Below are positions 29,093-38,543 of a stretch of DNA of 64,000 nucleotides, in pieces; position 1 is the first letter of the stretch; each line of letters begins with the position of its first letter. Under the pieces are notes generated by a model that saw only the letters and a list, made by a program, of their open reading frames with translations, was not told the origin of the DNA and ran no database searches. A program made the position numbers and the translations under genes. The stretch is from JAUIJL01 sp965366625 (lineage in GTDB: Bacteria; Acidobacteriota; Thermoanaerobaculia; Multivoradales; J023), in NCBI GenBank assembly GCA_965366625.1, contig CBDUGP010000041.1, forward strand, positions 1-64,000, written 5' to 3'.

Positions 29093-29836
29093 ATGAAGCA
29101 GTTTTTTCGGCGTCTGGTAGAAATTGTCGTTTTGCCGCCGGCGGGCCCTCTGTGGCTGGCCCTCGCGGGAGCCTTGATGCTGGCCACCCGCTGGCGCAAG
29201 GTGGGTCGTTGGATGATCGCCATCGCCCTGGTCTCCCTCTACCTTCTTTCCACCCAAGTGGTGCAAACCGCCATCATCGCCACCGTGGACCATCACCCGC
29301 CCCTGGCGCCGAACGGTGAAGGCTGGGAGCCCGCCGATGCGATCGTGGTGCTCGGAGCCGGGGTTCAATGGGGTAGCCGAGAATGGGACGGTGACGCCCC
29401 GAGTTCCATGGCGGTAGCCCGCTTGCGTTACGCCGCCGAAGTCCACCGGCGGACCGAACTACCGGTTCTGGTCACCGGTTACACGGGCGACGGCATGAAG
29501 GTGGTGATGGAGCGCGACTTCGGCATTCCGGTGGAGTGGATCGAGGACCGCAGCTACGACACGATCGAAAACGCCGAAAAAACAGCCCGTATTCTGCGTC
29601 GAGAAAAGATCGAAAGGGTCTATTTGGTGACCCATTTCTGGCATATGCCCCGATCCGTCCTGGCGTTCCGGGCCGTGGGCATCGACGTCGTGCCCGCACC
29701 CATGGGATTCGTCGGCCATCGCCCGGACGACAATTGGCTGGATCGCCTGCGTCCACGGGCGGGTCCCCTTTTCGTGGCCAACCTGGTCTTCCACGAATGG
29801 ATCGGCTTGCTCTGGTATTGGTGGCGCTATACCTGA
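29093..29836 (+). CDS. YdcF/ElyC-like membrane protein (DUF218)
   Basis: 247 residues. Two N-terminal hydrophobic segments (PPAGPLWLALAGALMLA, WMIAIALVSLYLLSTQVVQ) precede the DUF218 domain. The latter has DAIVVLGAGVQWG, the ARLRYAAEVHRR helix, LVTGYTGDGM and the RSYDTIENAEKTARIL motif. Relatives such as ElyC and SanA act in envelope integrity and undecaprenyl-phosphate metabolism, but the biochemical activity of the family is unsettled. It is probably in one transcript with the phosphotransferase gene and converges on the propeller lipoprotein gene. Confidence 0.85.
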   Translation: MKQFFRRLVEIVVLPPAGPLWLALAGALMLATRWRKVGRWMIAIALVSLYLLSTQVVQTAIIATVDHHPPLAPNGEGWEPADAIVVLGAGVQWGSREWDGDAPSSMAVARLRYAAEVHRRTELPVLVTGYTGDGMKVVMERDFGIPVEWIEDRSYDTIENAEKTARILRREKIERVYLVTHFWHMPRSVLAFRAVGIDVVPAPMGFVGHRPDDNWLDRLRPRAGPLFVANLVFHEWIGLLWYWWRYT

Positions 29837-29849
29837 TCACCCCCCTGGC

Positions 29850-31355
29850 TCAACCCGGAATCAGCTCCAAAGCCAACAGCCGATCCTTGCCGCGAACATA
29901 AAGCAAACCGTGGGACAAAATCGGCCCGTTCCAGGCCGGGAACGCCAACAAGGGCTGATCCACTTCGCCGATGGGTGTCCAACGCGTCACCTCTTGGTAG
30001 CTCTCCGGATCGACCTTGACCAGCAGCATCTCGCCGTATTCCCCCAGCACGACGAAGTGGTCTTCGACGAGCAGCAGGGTCGTGCGCCCGAGGCCGGGTT
30101 GCTTCCACAGCACTTGGCCGCTTTCGAGGCTCACCGCCCTCAGCTGGGCGTTACCCGTGCTTTGACCACTACAGCCGTAAAGCACGCCATCGACGTGAAT
30201 GGGTGTGGCCCAATGGCTTTCGATGCTCTTCTTGCGTCGTTCATCCTGCCAAATCACCTTCGCTTCGCCGCCTGCGACCCGCAGCAGTGCGCCTCCCCGA
30301 CCGTAGGATTCGGTGATGAAGACCCGGTCACCGATCACCACCGGCGTCGCGGCGTTGACGCTTTCGAGCTTTTTCGCCCGCCAGGGAAAAAAGAAACTCT
30401 GCTTACCCGAGCCGGGCTCGAAACCCACCAAACCTCCGCGAGTAAAGCCAAAGGCCTGAGCGCGACCGTCGATCTTCGCCACTCGAATGGACGCATAGCT
30501 CGCCAGCTCGTCCGCCAAGCGATACCGCTCCTCGCCGGTGAATTTATCGAAAGCTACGATGCCCGTGCCGTTGGATTGCGCGGATCCGGATTGGATGCCC
30601 GAGCTATCCGCAGGACTACCGCCGATTTGGGTGATCAACAAATCGCCGTGGATCGCGGGCGTGGAGCCGACCCCGAAGAAGTTCTGCTTCACCCCATAAG
30701 CTTTTTGGGTATCCAGCTCCCAACACAGCTCGCCGTCGACGACTCGGTGGCAACGCAAACGCCCTTCCGGACCGTAGGCGTAGACCCGTCCTTCGTCCAC
30801 CACCGGCGAGGTGCGTGGCCCTCCGCTGTAGTTGTACATATCTTCGTAATCCGTCGGGTAGGTCGAACTCCACAGCTCGTCACCTCCTTCGCTGGTCAAA
30901 GCGCGCAAGCGAATGTTGTTGCCCAGCCGATCGAAGATGAAAATCCGCCCCTTGGAAGTGGTCGGCGCCGAATACCCTTCACCCAGCTCGAGCTGCCAGA
31001 CCACCGGTAAGCCGGCAGACCAATCCGTACGGATTCCGGTTTCCGACGACTTTCCGTCCTGGGTCGGCCCCAGGAAGCGGGGCCAATCGTCACCGGTCTT
31101 GCGGCTGCGCAAGTCGGGGACTTGTTCCTCTCGTTGCGCCGCCGGCTCCGACCCAGCGGATTGGGTCTGCCCGGAGTCGACTTCGCGCTCTGCACCGGGA
31201 GTTTGGGTGGTTCCGGCGGCATCGGACACTTTGGAGCCGCAGCCCAGGTGGCCGCCCAGAACCATCAAGCTCAAGAGGATGGCGCTCATGACGGTGACGC
31301 TCGAAACGGTGGTACTCAAGACGGTGGCTTGACCTCGAATTGTTCTCGGTTTCAT
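29850..31355 (-). CDS. exported PQQ-type beta-propeller protein
   Basis: A 501-residue protein with a hydrophobic leader ending GGHLGCGSK, a possible lipoprotein cysteine though the -3 residue is not ideal. A Ser/Glu/Gln-rich linker (about 45-80) leads into a propeller with PQQ-like blades: WPRFLGPTQDGKSSETG, LRALTSEGGDELWS, LRCHRVVDGELCWELDTQKAYG and LRAVSLESGQVLWKQPG. These BamB-like proteins are anchored in the periplasm and in this phylum are often not PQQ enzymes; no metal-binding or catalytic residues are evident. It is divergent from the ADOP permease gene (110 bases). Confidence 0.82.
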   Translation of the reverse strand: MKPRTIRGQATVLSTTVSSVTVMSAILLSLMVLGGHLGCGSKVSDAAGTTQTPGAEREVDSGQTQSAGSEPAAQREEQVPDLRSRKTGDDWPRFLGPTQDGKSSETGIRTDWSAGLPVVWQLELGEGYSAPTTSKGRIFIFDRLGNNIRLRALTSEGGDELWSSTYPTDYEDMYNYSGGPRTSPVVDEGRVYAYGPEGRLRCHRVVDGELCWELDTQKAYGVKQNFFGVGSTPAIHGDLLITQIGGSPADSSGIQSGSAQSNGTGIVAFDKFTGEERYRLADELASYASIRVAKIDGRAQAFGFTRGGLVGFEPGSGKQSFFFPWRAKKLESVNAATPVVIGDRVFITESYGRGGALLRVAGGEAKVIWQDERRKKSIESHWATPIHVDGVLYGCSGQSTGNAQLRAVSLESGQVLWKQPGLGRTTLLLVEDHFVVLGEYGEMLLVKVDPESYQEVTRWTPIGEVDQPLLAFPAWNGPILSHGLLYVRGKDRLLALELIPG

Positions 31356-31464
31356 GGGCTGATTCTACGGTGGGCGCAAAGTTCATCCAAACCTTTTGGG
31401 CGTTTGGGCGTTCTAAGAGACTTAGACCGACAGCAACTACCCTCCCAGTTCTTGGAGACCCCCG

Positions 31465-33882
31465 ATGCTCAACTTCACCGATCTACGCTACGGCTTTCGC
31501 CAGCTGCGCAATCGACCCGGGTTTACCGCCATCACGATCCTCACTCTCGCTTTGGGCATTGGTGCGAATACGGCCATTTTCAGCGTGGTGAAGGGTGTGT
31601 TGTTCGAAACCGCTCCCTTCGACCGAGCCGAAAACTTGGTGTGGATCGGCGAGCATTCTGAGCAGGTGCCGTCGATGTCCGTGGCCTATCCGAATTTCAT
31701 CGACTGGCGAGAATCTACCGGGTCGTTCGAAGCCCTCGCCGCCCATCGCTACCACAGCTTCAACCTCACGGGGTTGGATCGCCCTGAGCAGCTGCTGGCT
31801 GTTTATGCTTCGCCGTCGCTCTTCTCCGACGTCCTGCGGGTGGAGCCATTTCTCGGCCGCGGTTTCTCCGCCGAGGAAGATCGTCCCGGTCAGGGAGCGG
31901 TCACGGTGGTCACCCACTCCTTTTGGCAGCGCCGGCTCGGCGGCGACGAAGACGCCATTGGCCGACGCATTTCCCTCGACGGCGAGTCCTATGAGGTGAT
32001 CGGGGTGATGCCGCCCGGCTTCGTGTATCCCCTCTACACCGATCGCATTCAGCTGTGGCTGCCGATCGGCCACATTGCCGGCGAATCCTGGATGCAAGAG
32101 CGCAGCAATCACCCGGGAATCTACGTCACGGCCCGCTTAAACGAAGGCGTGACTTTCGACCAAGCTCACGACGAAATGAAATCACTGGCGGCGAGCCTGG
32201 CCGAGACCCATCCCGAGACCAATACGGGCAACGGGATTTCCATGCATCCCCTGCGCGATTTCGTGGTGAGGGATATGCAGCCGGCGATCTTGGTGTTGTC
32301 GGGCGCGGTCTTCTTGGTGCTGCTGATCGCCTGTGTCAACGTCGCCAATCTGCTCTTGGTCCGGGGAAGTTCCCGAGCCAAGGAGATCGCCGTTCGCTCT
32401 GCCCTGGGCGCCGGCCATTGGCGCGTGGCCCGACAGCTCTTGACCGAAAGCGTGCTCTTGGCCGTTCTGGGAGGTTTGGCGGGCATTCTGGTGGCCTACG
32501 GCAGCCTACGCCTGCTGCTGAACTCCATCGATCGCGACGCCTTGCCGGTGGTGGGCAGCATAGAGCTCGACGCGGGAGCTTTGGCCTTTACCTTTGTGCT
32601 GTCGATCCTCACCGGGATCTTCTTCGGCGCTGCGCCGGCCGTCCAAGCCGTGCGCCGCGACCAAGTGGAATCCTTGAAGGACGGCTCCAAGGGCTCCGAA
32701 GGCGGCCATCGCCAGCGGCTGCGAAGCGTACTGGTGGCCGCTCAAATCGCTCTGGCTTTGGTGTTGGTGGCCGGCTCGCTGCTCTTCTTGCAGAGCTTCT
32801 CCAACTTGATCCAAGCCGATGCCGGTTTTGATCCCGAGGCGGTATTGACCTTCGATATCACCCTGTCCGATGTCGAGCTGCCAGAAGAGGCCCAGCAAAC
32901 CGCATTCCTAGAAGCTTTCCTGGCCAGGATTAGGGCCCTGCCCCAAGTGGAATCGGCTTCGACCACGCTGCCTCTTTTGGGGGGCTGGCAGACGTCCATT
33001 CGGATCGAGGGCCGGCCCGAGCCCGAACGGGGCAAGGGAATCAGCGTCGACATCACGCGGGTGGGCACCGACTATTTCGAGGTCATGGGCGTCGACCTGC
33101 AAAAGGGCCGGCGGTTCGATGATCGCGATCGGGCCGACAGTCTGCCCGTGGCGATGGTCGACCGCTCGTTCGTCGACACCCATCTGGCGGGAGAAGATCC
33201 TCTCGGCAAGAGGATTCGCTTTTCGGGCGAGCAAGACCCGTGGCTCGAAATCGTCGGCGTGGTGGATCACGTCAAGAACTACGGCGTGGCCCAAGACTCG
33301 CGCACCGAGGTTTACCTACCCGCGGCCCAAGACCCTGTCGGCATGGCGACCTTTGTTCTAAAAACCCGAGTCGACGATCGCCAGGCCTTGATGGCGTCGG
33401 TGGAAAGCGAGCTGAGCGGCCTGTCGGCCGGCCAACCCCTGGCCAACCCACGCCTGCTCACGGACATCGTGGGAGAAACCGTGCTCGCGGACCGGGTCTT
33501 GGCGAGCTTGTTGTCGGTTTTCGGCGCCCTGGCCATGCTCTTGGCCGCCTTGGGCATTTACGGTGTGATGGCTTTCCACGTCACCGAGCGCAAGCAGGAA
33601 ATCGGCATTCGCATGGCCTTGGGGGCCAGCTCGTCCCAAGTTCTGCGCTGGATCGGATTCCAGGGCCTGCGGCTGGTGGCCGCGGGCGTGATGGTCGGCA
33701 TGGTGGGGGTTTTCTGGGGCGCGCCCCTTCTGGGGGCCCAGCTCTTCGGCGTCGAGCCTAGGGATCCCGTCACCCTGACGGTCTTACCCCTGATGCTGAT
33801 GGCGGTGGCGGTGCTGGCCTGTATCGGTCCTTTGAGCCGAGCCGGCCGGGTCGAGCCGATCGTCGCCTTACGCCATGAATGA
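31465..33882 (+). CDS. ADOP-type MacB/FtsX-family permease
   Basis: An 805-residue acidobacterial duplicated orphan permease. The N-terminus LRYGFRQLRNRPGFTAI and the first membrane helix TILTLALGIGANTAIFSVV are typical. The first periplasmic MacB-like domain spans about 55-255. Membrane helices follow around 280-300 (VLLIACVNVANLLLV), 325-350 and 370-390. The second half repeats this: LVAAQIALALVLVAGSLL, a periplasmic domain, then FtsX helices with LAALGIYGVMAFHVTERKQEIGIRMALGAS. No ATPase gene is adjacent, as usual for these orphan permeases. The substrate is unknown; MacB relatives export peptides or lipoproteins. Confidence 0.93.
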   Translation: MLNFTDLRYGFRQLRNRPGFTAITILTLALGIGANTAIFSVVKGVLFETAPFDRAENLVWIGEHSEQVPSMSVAYPNFIDWRESTGSFEALAAHRYHSFNLTGLDRPEQLLAVYASPSLFSDVLRVEPFLGRGFSAEEDRPGQGAVTVVTHSFWQRRLGGDEDAIGRRISLDGESYEVIGVMPPGFVYPLYTDRIQLWLPIGHIAGESWMQERSNHPGIYVTARLNEGVTFDQAHDEMKSLAASLAETHPETNTGNGISMHPLRDFVVRDMQPAILVLSGAVFLVLLIACVNVANLLLVRGSSRAKEIAVRSALGAGHWRVARQLLTESVLLAVLGGLAGILVAYGSLRLLLNSIDRDALPVVGSIELDAGALAFTFVLSILTGIFFGAAPAVQAVRRDQVESLKDGSKGSEGGHRQRLRSVLVAAQIALALVLVAGSLLFLQSFSNLIQADAGFDPEAVLTFDITLSDVELPEEAQQTAFLEAFLARIRALPQVESASTTLPLLGGWQTSIRIEGRPEPERGKGISVDITRVGTDYFEVMGVDLQKGRRFDDRDRADSLPVAMVDRSFVDTHLAGEDPLGKRIRFSGEQDPWLEIVGVVDHVKNYGVAQDSRTEVYLPAAQDPVGMATFVLKTRVDDRQALMASVESELSGLSAGQPLANPRLLTDIVGETVLADRVLASLLSVFGALAMLLAALGIYGVMAFHVTERKQEIGIRMALGASSSQVLRWIGFQGLRLVAAGVMVGMVGVFWGAPLLGAQLFGVEPRDPVTLTVLPLMLMAVAVLACIGPLSRAGRVEPIVALRHE

Positions 33883-33904
33883 TCCCCCACGTGGTTCAAG
33901 GCAG

Positions 33905-33982
33905 ATTCCACAAACGTTTGATTATAAATGACTTGAAGTAGGGGAGGAGCTTGCACCGCCCCTACTTCCGGAGGTTCCGGAA
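33905..33982 (-). repeat. dispersed intergenic element R1, copy 2
   Basis: Inverted relative to copies 1 and 3. It holds the hairpin arms GTAGGGG (33938-33944) and CCCCTAC (33959-33965), and the CATTTATAATCAA tail on the minus strand. It fills the gap between the convergent ADOP permease and cutA genes, about 20 bases from each stop. Confidence 0.7.
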
Positions 33983-33996
33983 ATAACCGGCTAAGT

Positions 33997-34311
33997 TCAG
34001 CTGCCCAGCTCAGGAACCTCGGCTCGAAGCCAAGTTAGGAACTCGGGATTGGTGGATTCGAGATCGAGTTCACCCATGAAGTTGGAGTAGTCGATTTCAC
34101 CTTGAATGGCTCGATGCACCGCGTCTTTATAGCCGCGACGTGTCTTGACGATCAGCACCGTTTCAGGGCCGGACTTGATCTCCCCTTGCCAGCGATACGC
34201 ACAACGGATGTCGAACCAATTGGTGCACACAGCCAGCTGTTGCTCGAGCAAGACACGAGAGATCCGCTCGGCGTCGTCCTGGCTGTTGAGGGTCACGTAG
34301 AAGATTCGCAT
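33997..34311 (-). CDS. cutA: CutA-like divalent-cation tolerance protein
   Basis: 104 residues, the usual length. CutA trimers have a ferredoxin-like fold; the family is linked to copper tolerance, but its biochemical role is debated. Diagnostic stretches are MRIFYVTLNSQDDAERISR, the LVAVCTNW-like strand (AVCTNWFDIRCAYRWQGEI), ETVLIVKTRRGYKD and the C-terminal LTWLRAEV. It begins 12 bases after the upstream ATP-grasp gene ends and so is the third gene of an ATP-grasp/ATP-grasp/cutA transcript. Confidence 0.88.
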   Translation of the reverse strand: MRIFYVTLNSQDDAERISRVLLEQQLAVCTNWFDIRCAYRWQGEIKSGPETVLIVKTRRGYKDAVHRAIQGEIDYSNFMGELDLESTNPEFLTWLRAEVPELGS

Positions 34312-34323
34312 GATCCCAAGTCT

Positions 34324-35544
34324 TCAGGAGGCGTAGAGCTTGAGGTCGGTGCCGACCCGATCCGCCATATCCATGGTCGCTTGGAGTTCGGGATGGCGCA
34401 GCAGCACATAACCGTCGGACACCAGGGTTTGCTTCCAATTCCGGCGATGGGCGCCGATCGGCAAGAGGTCGACGGACGTGATCGCTGGACCGATTTCCGA
34501 CATGAGACTGCGCAACCCTTCGATGCGGCGAATACGACCCTGGCCCAGGGCCCTTTTGAAGATGATCGCGGAATTGTATTTGCGCTGCACATCTTGGCTG
34601 AAACGGTTCCATGTCACGGCTTCCGCCCAGCCGCGGAACACGTCGATATCGCAGGCATAATTCATCAGCTCCACGGACCTGGCTCCCGGTGGACGGGCGC
34701 CGATCTCGCCGAAGACCGCTTCACCGTCGTCTTTTAGGAACCATTCCATGTGGGTAAATCCGGCTTCGTAACCCAAGGCTTTCAGCACCTTGAAACCCAT
34801 CTCGATGCCGTCTTGGAGACGCGGCTCGTCGACGTTGCGCAAGCTCAGAGTCTGGGGGCTGATCCATTCTTCGGTGCGCGCGATCAACGGCCTGGGCCGG
34901 TACCACGAGACGTTGTAATAGTGCACCTTGCCGCCTGAGCAGATGGTGTCGAAGGTGAATTCCTCGCCCTCGATGAATTCCTCAACGCTGAGTTCGCGGA
35001 CATGACGGGTGAGCAGAATGACCCGCTCGAGCTCCTGCTCGTCGTCGACTCGATAGGTGTCTGCCGAGCCGGCTCCGGCGATCGGTTTGATGCAGACCGG
35101 ATAACCGATCGCTTCTACGGCTGCGCGCACCTCGTCGTCGTGGGTGGCGCTCCGGTGCCGTGGAGTGCGGATACCGGCGTCGTCCAACATCTTTTTCATC
35201 ACCTCTTTATCGCGAAAAGGGGTGGTTTCTTCGACGCTCATTCCCGGTAGGCCGAGCGCTTCACGGATCTCCGCCGCCATAATCATGCCCGGTTCCCAAA
35301 CACATTCGACCTGATCGATGCGAATCTTGCGGGCATATTCCTTCACCGATTGGATGACCCCGGCGGTATCAAAGAGATTCCGCACTCGGATGTAGTCCAC
35401 CAGGGATTGTCGTGCGATATCCGGTAGGGCCGGCACCGGCTGATCCCCAAGGCCGATCACCTGGGCTCCGACCTCCGCCAATCCGCGGGCGAAGAGGGGC
35501 ATTTCCGCCGGGAAACCTGGTGAGAAGAAAAGCACTCGAGTCAT
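34324..35544 (-). CDS. ATP-grasp domain ligase, first of a tandem pair
   Basis: 406 residues. The N-terminus (RVLFFSPGFPAEMPLFARGLAEVGAQVIGLG) is a Rossmann-like preATP-grasp domain. The ATP-grasp part has the lysine-bearing strand YPVCIKPIAGAGSADT, LSVEEFIEGEEFTFDT and the metal-binding HMEWFLKDDGEAVFGEIGARPPG. Members ligate a carboxylate to an amine or thiol using ATP. No substrate is visible in the neighbourhood, and no precursor peptide was found. It is a paralogue of the product at 35789-37021, with matching motifs in the same order. The order on the minus strand is paralogue, this gene, cutA. Confidence 0.85.
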   Translation of the reverse strand: MTRVLFFSPGFPAEMPLFARGLAEVGAQVIGLGDQPVPALPDIARQSLVDYIRVRNLFDTAGVIQSVKEYARKIRIDQVECVWEPGMIMAAEIREALGLPGMSVEETTPFRDKEVMKKMLDDAGIRTPRHRSATHDDEVRAAVEAIGYPVCIKPIAGAGSADTYRVDDEQELERVILLTRHVRELSVEEFIEGEEFTFDTICSGGKVHYYNVSWYRPRPLIARTEEWISPQTLSLRNVDEPRLQDGIEMGFKVLKALGYEAGFTHMEWFLKDDGEAVFGEIGARPPGARSVELMNYACDIDVFRGWAEAVTWNRFSQDVQRKYNSAIIFKRALGQGRIRRIEGLRSLMSEIGPAITSVDLLPIGAHRRNWKQTLVSDGYVLLRHPELQATMDMADRVGTDLKLYAS

Positions 35545-35593
35545 GTTGAATTCTCCGATGGGTCAAGAAGAGCACCCAGCCCCTCTCCGTTAG

Positions 35594-35740
35594 GTCGGCC
35601 GGGCGGCCTGCGGGCGTCGCTGCAGAACTCGCGCCACCGGCATTTCACTAATACAAGTTATTGATGAGTAAGCCGTTACGTCTTCGATCATGTCATCTCG
35701 CTCAGACCGCTTCGCTTCCGTCCTCGGTCCGCCCGGCCTC
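35594..35740 (-). repeat. dispersed intergenic element R2, copy 1
   Basis: On the minus strand this has a 5' block GGACCGAGGACGGAAGCGA with GTCTGAGCGA, a variable core of about 65 bases, and a 3' block GTGGCGCGAGTTC, then AGCGACGCCCGCAGGCC and CCGGCCGAC. The same blocks in the same order occur at 50579-50720 around a different core. The outer ends are partly complementary. It sits between the two ATP-grasp genes. A 70-codon open frame over it is an artefact of the repeat. Confidence 0.75.
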
Positions 35741-35788
35741 AGGTCATCACTCGCAGAGTTAATAGTCGGCAGAATCGAGTCAAGTGCT

Positions 35789-37021
35789 TCAGCCCATTTC
35801 AACGCGGATTAAGGAAATGAGGCGATGCAGGGCCTTTTCGACCACCGCGGTTTCCGGATGGCGCACGACGACGAAACCTTCGCCTTCGTAGGAGCTAGAT
35901 TTCATCTGACCGAGGCGCGGCAAGTTGGTTTCCACCACCAAATGGCCGATTTCTTTATCGGCTTGGGCGAGCCCGCGCACCTTCTGCACCCGCCCGTCCC
36001 CCTGGCCGCGCAAGAACGCAGCACCGGCGGCATATTTCCGCTCGGGGTTGGGGAAGCTGCCGTCGATCGCCACTTGGGCCCAGGCGCGGTAAAAGCTGAA
36101 GTCGTGAGCGTAGGACATGAGGCGTGATATTTGGGCCCCACCCGGGCGCGCACCGACCTCGGAGATGGCGATCGAGCGGTCCGGTCGACGGAACCATTCC
36201 ATGTGGTAAACGCCGGTTTCCAGGCCCAGGGCGCGCACGGAATCGGCGGCAGCCTGGCGGATATCGTCGTAGTGTGGATGATCGATTTCACGCGGCAGCA
36301 AAACACACCACTGAATCCAGGGATTCTGAATCGCGTTCAATGGGGTAGGCAAATAACGGGTCAGGGAATGCCAAACCTGTTTGCCCTCGACCAAAACGCC
36401 GTCGAAGGAGAATTCGTCACCCTGCATGAATTCCTCGGCCAGCAGGGGACGTTGAGGATGGGGCGGATTCTGGGCCAGCAGCTCGTGCAGCTCGCGGTCG
36501 TCGTGGACTTGAAATGTGCCTTTTGCCCCGGCCCCGGCGAGGGGTTTGACCACGATCGGATATCCAACTTGCTCGACGAACGACTGAGCGTCCTCGAGGG
36601 TCGTCAACCGGCGATGGCGGGCACAGGGCAGACCTGCTTTCTGCAGCACGTCTTTCATCGTCGCCTTGTCGCGAAAATTGGTCGCGACTTGGACACCGAT
36701 GCCCTCAATACCGAGCTTCTCCCGAACCACGGCCAAGGGAACTTGGAGCTGCTCGAGGGTACCGAGCAGGCGGTGGACTCCGCCGGAGCGTTTCGCCACG
36801 GCCGCCACGGCCTCGGCCAAATCCCCGGGATCCAGGGCATTTTCGACCTGAATGTGGGCGGCGAGGTGAGACCGCAAGCTATCGGGAAACTTCGCCGGCG
36901 CGTCCTGGCTGATCAGCACCATCCGGGCTCCCGGGTGCTGGGCGGCAGCTTCGGCAAAGCGAAGAGTGATTTCAAAGGCGAAGGGGGCAACAAAAACTAC
37001 AGTACGAGGTACGGTACGCAT
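35789..37021 (-). CDS. ATP-grasp domain ligase, second of a tandem pair
   Basis: From the ATG at 37021 (GGAGAG four bases upstream) the product is 410 residues; a frame open to 37354 would run into the glgC promoter region and coding sequence. The preATP-grasp N-terminus is RTVVFVAPFAFEITLRFAEA. ATP-grasp motifs are YPIVVKPLAGAGAKGTFQV, LLAEEFMQGDEFSFDGVLV and HMEWFRRPDRSIAISEVGARPGG. The motif order and tail (GEGFVVVRHPETA) match the neighbour's, so the two arose by duplication. Its start is 184 bases from the divergent glgC start. Substrate unknown. Confidence 0.85.
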   Translation of the reverse strand: MRTVPRTVVFVAPFAFEITLRFAEAAAQHPGARMVLISQDAPAKFPDSLRSHLAAHIQVENALDPGDLAEAVAAVAKRSGGVHRLLGTLEQLQVPLAVVREKLGIEGIGVQVATNFRDKATMKDVLQKAGLPCARHRRLTTLEDAQSFVEQVGYPIVVKPLAGAGAKGTFQVHDDRELHELLAQNPPHPQRPLLAEEFMQGDEFSFDGVLVEGKQVWHSLTRYLPTPLNAIQNPWIQWCVLLPREIDHPHYDDIRQAAADSVRALGLETGVYHMEWFRRPDRSIAISEVGARPGGAQISRLMSYAHDFSFYRAWAQVAIDGSFPNPERKYAAGAAFLRGQGDGRVQKVRGLAQADKEIGHLVVETNLPRLGQMKSSSYEGEGFVVVRHPETAVVEKALHRLISLIRVEMG

Positions 37022-37205
37022 GGGCTCTCCACAGATGGCAACAACGGGTCGGAGCTTATCGCGATCCGGCAACGATTTTGGCGAAAATCGGAGCCCATGG
37101 GAGCGAAAGGCGGTGTCCATGGGTGGTCGGCGAAGCGCATCCTCTATAAGATGCGCTCGACAGACACCGCACAACCCGCAAGACTTACGGATCGACGAGG
37201 CACCC

Positions 37206-38471
37206 GTGAACAACGTCGTCACCGCCATTCTCGGAGGCGGCCAGGGCACCCGGCTCTGGCCACTAACCCAACACCGCGCCAAACCTGCCGTGCCGGTAGC
37301 CGGAAAATTTCGGCTCATCGACGTGCCGATTTCCAACAGCCTGCACGCCGGCATCGACCAAATCTACGTGTTGACCCAGTTCAACAGCGCCAGCTTGCAC
37401 CGCCACATTACCCAGACTTACCGCTTCGACATGTTTTCGAGCGGTTTTGTCAATATCTTGGCGGCGGAGCAGAACCTTTCCCACCGAGATTGGTTCCAAG
37501 GTACTGCCGACGCGGTGCGCAAAACCCTTGACCGGCTCACCTACGAGAATCCCACCGACGTTTTGATCTTGTCGGGGGATCAGCTCTACGCCATGCGCAT
37601 GATCGACTTTGTCGGTCATCACCGCGAGCGGGATGCGGATCTCACCATCGCGGTAAAACCGGTGCCCAGAGACCAGGCTTCCGGGCTCGGAATCATGCGC
37701 ATCGACAGCGAGGGGCGGATCGTCGAATTCGTGGAGAAACCCAAGGATCCGGCGGTGCTCGACCGCCTCACCCTCGACGCCGAAACCATCTCCAAGCTCG
37801 GCCTCGACGTCGAGCCCGGCACCCTCTTGGCCAGCATGGGTATCTACGTCTACCGGAGCGAGGTGCTCAAGCAGCATTTAAGTTCCGACCCCTCGGCCAC
37901 GGACTTTGGTCGCGAGATCATTCCGGCGGCGATCGGCAAAAATTTGGTACAGGCCTATCTCTACAACGGCTATTGGCGCGACATCGGCACGATTCCGGCC
38001 TTCCACGAAGCCAACATCGAACTCACCAAACCTAATCCACCCCTCAATCTCTACCACCGGGATCATCCGATCTACACCCACGCAAGATTCCTACCCGGCG
38101 TCAAGATTCAGAATTGTCGAGTTGAGCAGTCGGTCATGTGTGAGGGCAGCGTGTTGAAGGGCTCGGAGATTTCCAACTCGGTGATCGGCATTCGGTCCAT
38201 GGTTCGCGAGGGCACGGTGATCGACGATTCGATCATCATGGGCACCAGCTGGGGCCAGTTCTCGAACGCCGAAGACGACGTACAAATAGGCATCGGCAAA
38301 AATTGCGTGATTCGTCGAGCCATCATCGACAGTGGCGCTCGGGTCGGCGACGGTTGCAAATTGGTCAACGAGGCGGGCATCGAAGAGGCCGACGGTGATT
38401 TCTACTGCATCCGCGGTGGCGTGATCGTCGTGCCTTCCATGGCGGTCGTGCCCCCGGGCACCGTCGTCTGA
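37206..38471 (+). CDS. glgC: glucose-1-phosphate adenylyltransferase
   Basis: This enzyme makes ADP-glucose from glucose 1-phosphate and ATP, the committed step of glycogen synthesis. I choose the GTG at 37206, with GAGG upstream, which gives 421 residues starting NNVVTAILGGGQGTRLWPLT; the frame remains open upstream, but that part is not conserved in type. Catalytic motifs are GGGQGTRL, the substrate-binding region AKPAVPVAGKFRLIDVPISN, LSGDQLYAMRM and FVEKPKDP. The C-terminus is a left-handed beta-helix of hexapeptide repeats. Overall it is closer to the plant/cyanobacterial type. glgA follows after 72 bases, an operon for glycogen. Confidence 0.96.
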   Translation: MNNVVTAILGGGQGTRLWPLTQHRAKPAVPVAGKFRLIDVPISNSLHAGIDQIYVLTQFNSASLHRHITQTYRFDMFSSGFVNILAAEQNLSHRDWFQGTADAVRKTLDRLTYENPTDVLILSGDQLYAMRMIDFVGHHRERDADLTIAVKPVPRDQASGLGIMRIDSEGRIVEFVEKPKDPAVLDRLTLDAETISKLGLDVEPGTLLASMGIYVYRSEVLKQHLSSDPSATDFGREIIPAAIGKNLVQAYLYNGYWRDIGTIPAFHEANIELTKPNPPLNLYHRDHPIYTHARFLPGVKIQNCRVEQSVMCEGSVLKGSEISNSVIGIRSMVREGTVIDDSIIMGTSWGQFSNAEDDVQIGIGKNCVIRRAIIDSGARVGDGCKLVNEAGIEEADGDFYCIRGGVIVVPSMAVVPPGTVV

Positions 38472-38543
38472 TCCCATCGCAACCGCTCGAGCTGATTTTC
38501 GTCCGAGCCCGAACCCGAGGCACCGAGTTAGGAGAGCAGGCCC

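Noticed and set aside
35590..35802. Small 70-codon gene between the ATP-grasp genes, perhaps a precursor peptide
   Set aside because: It overlaps the dispersed element R2, whose second copy at 50579 does not keep the frame.
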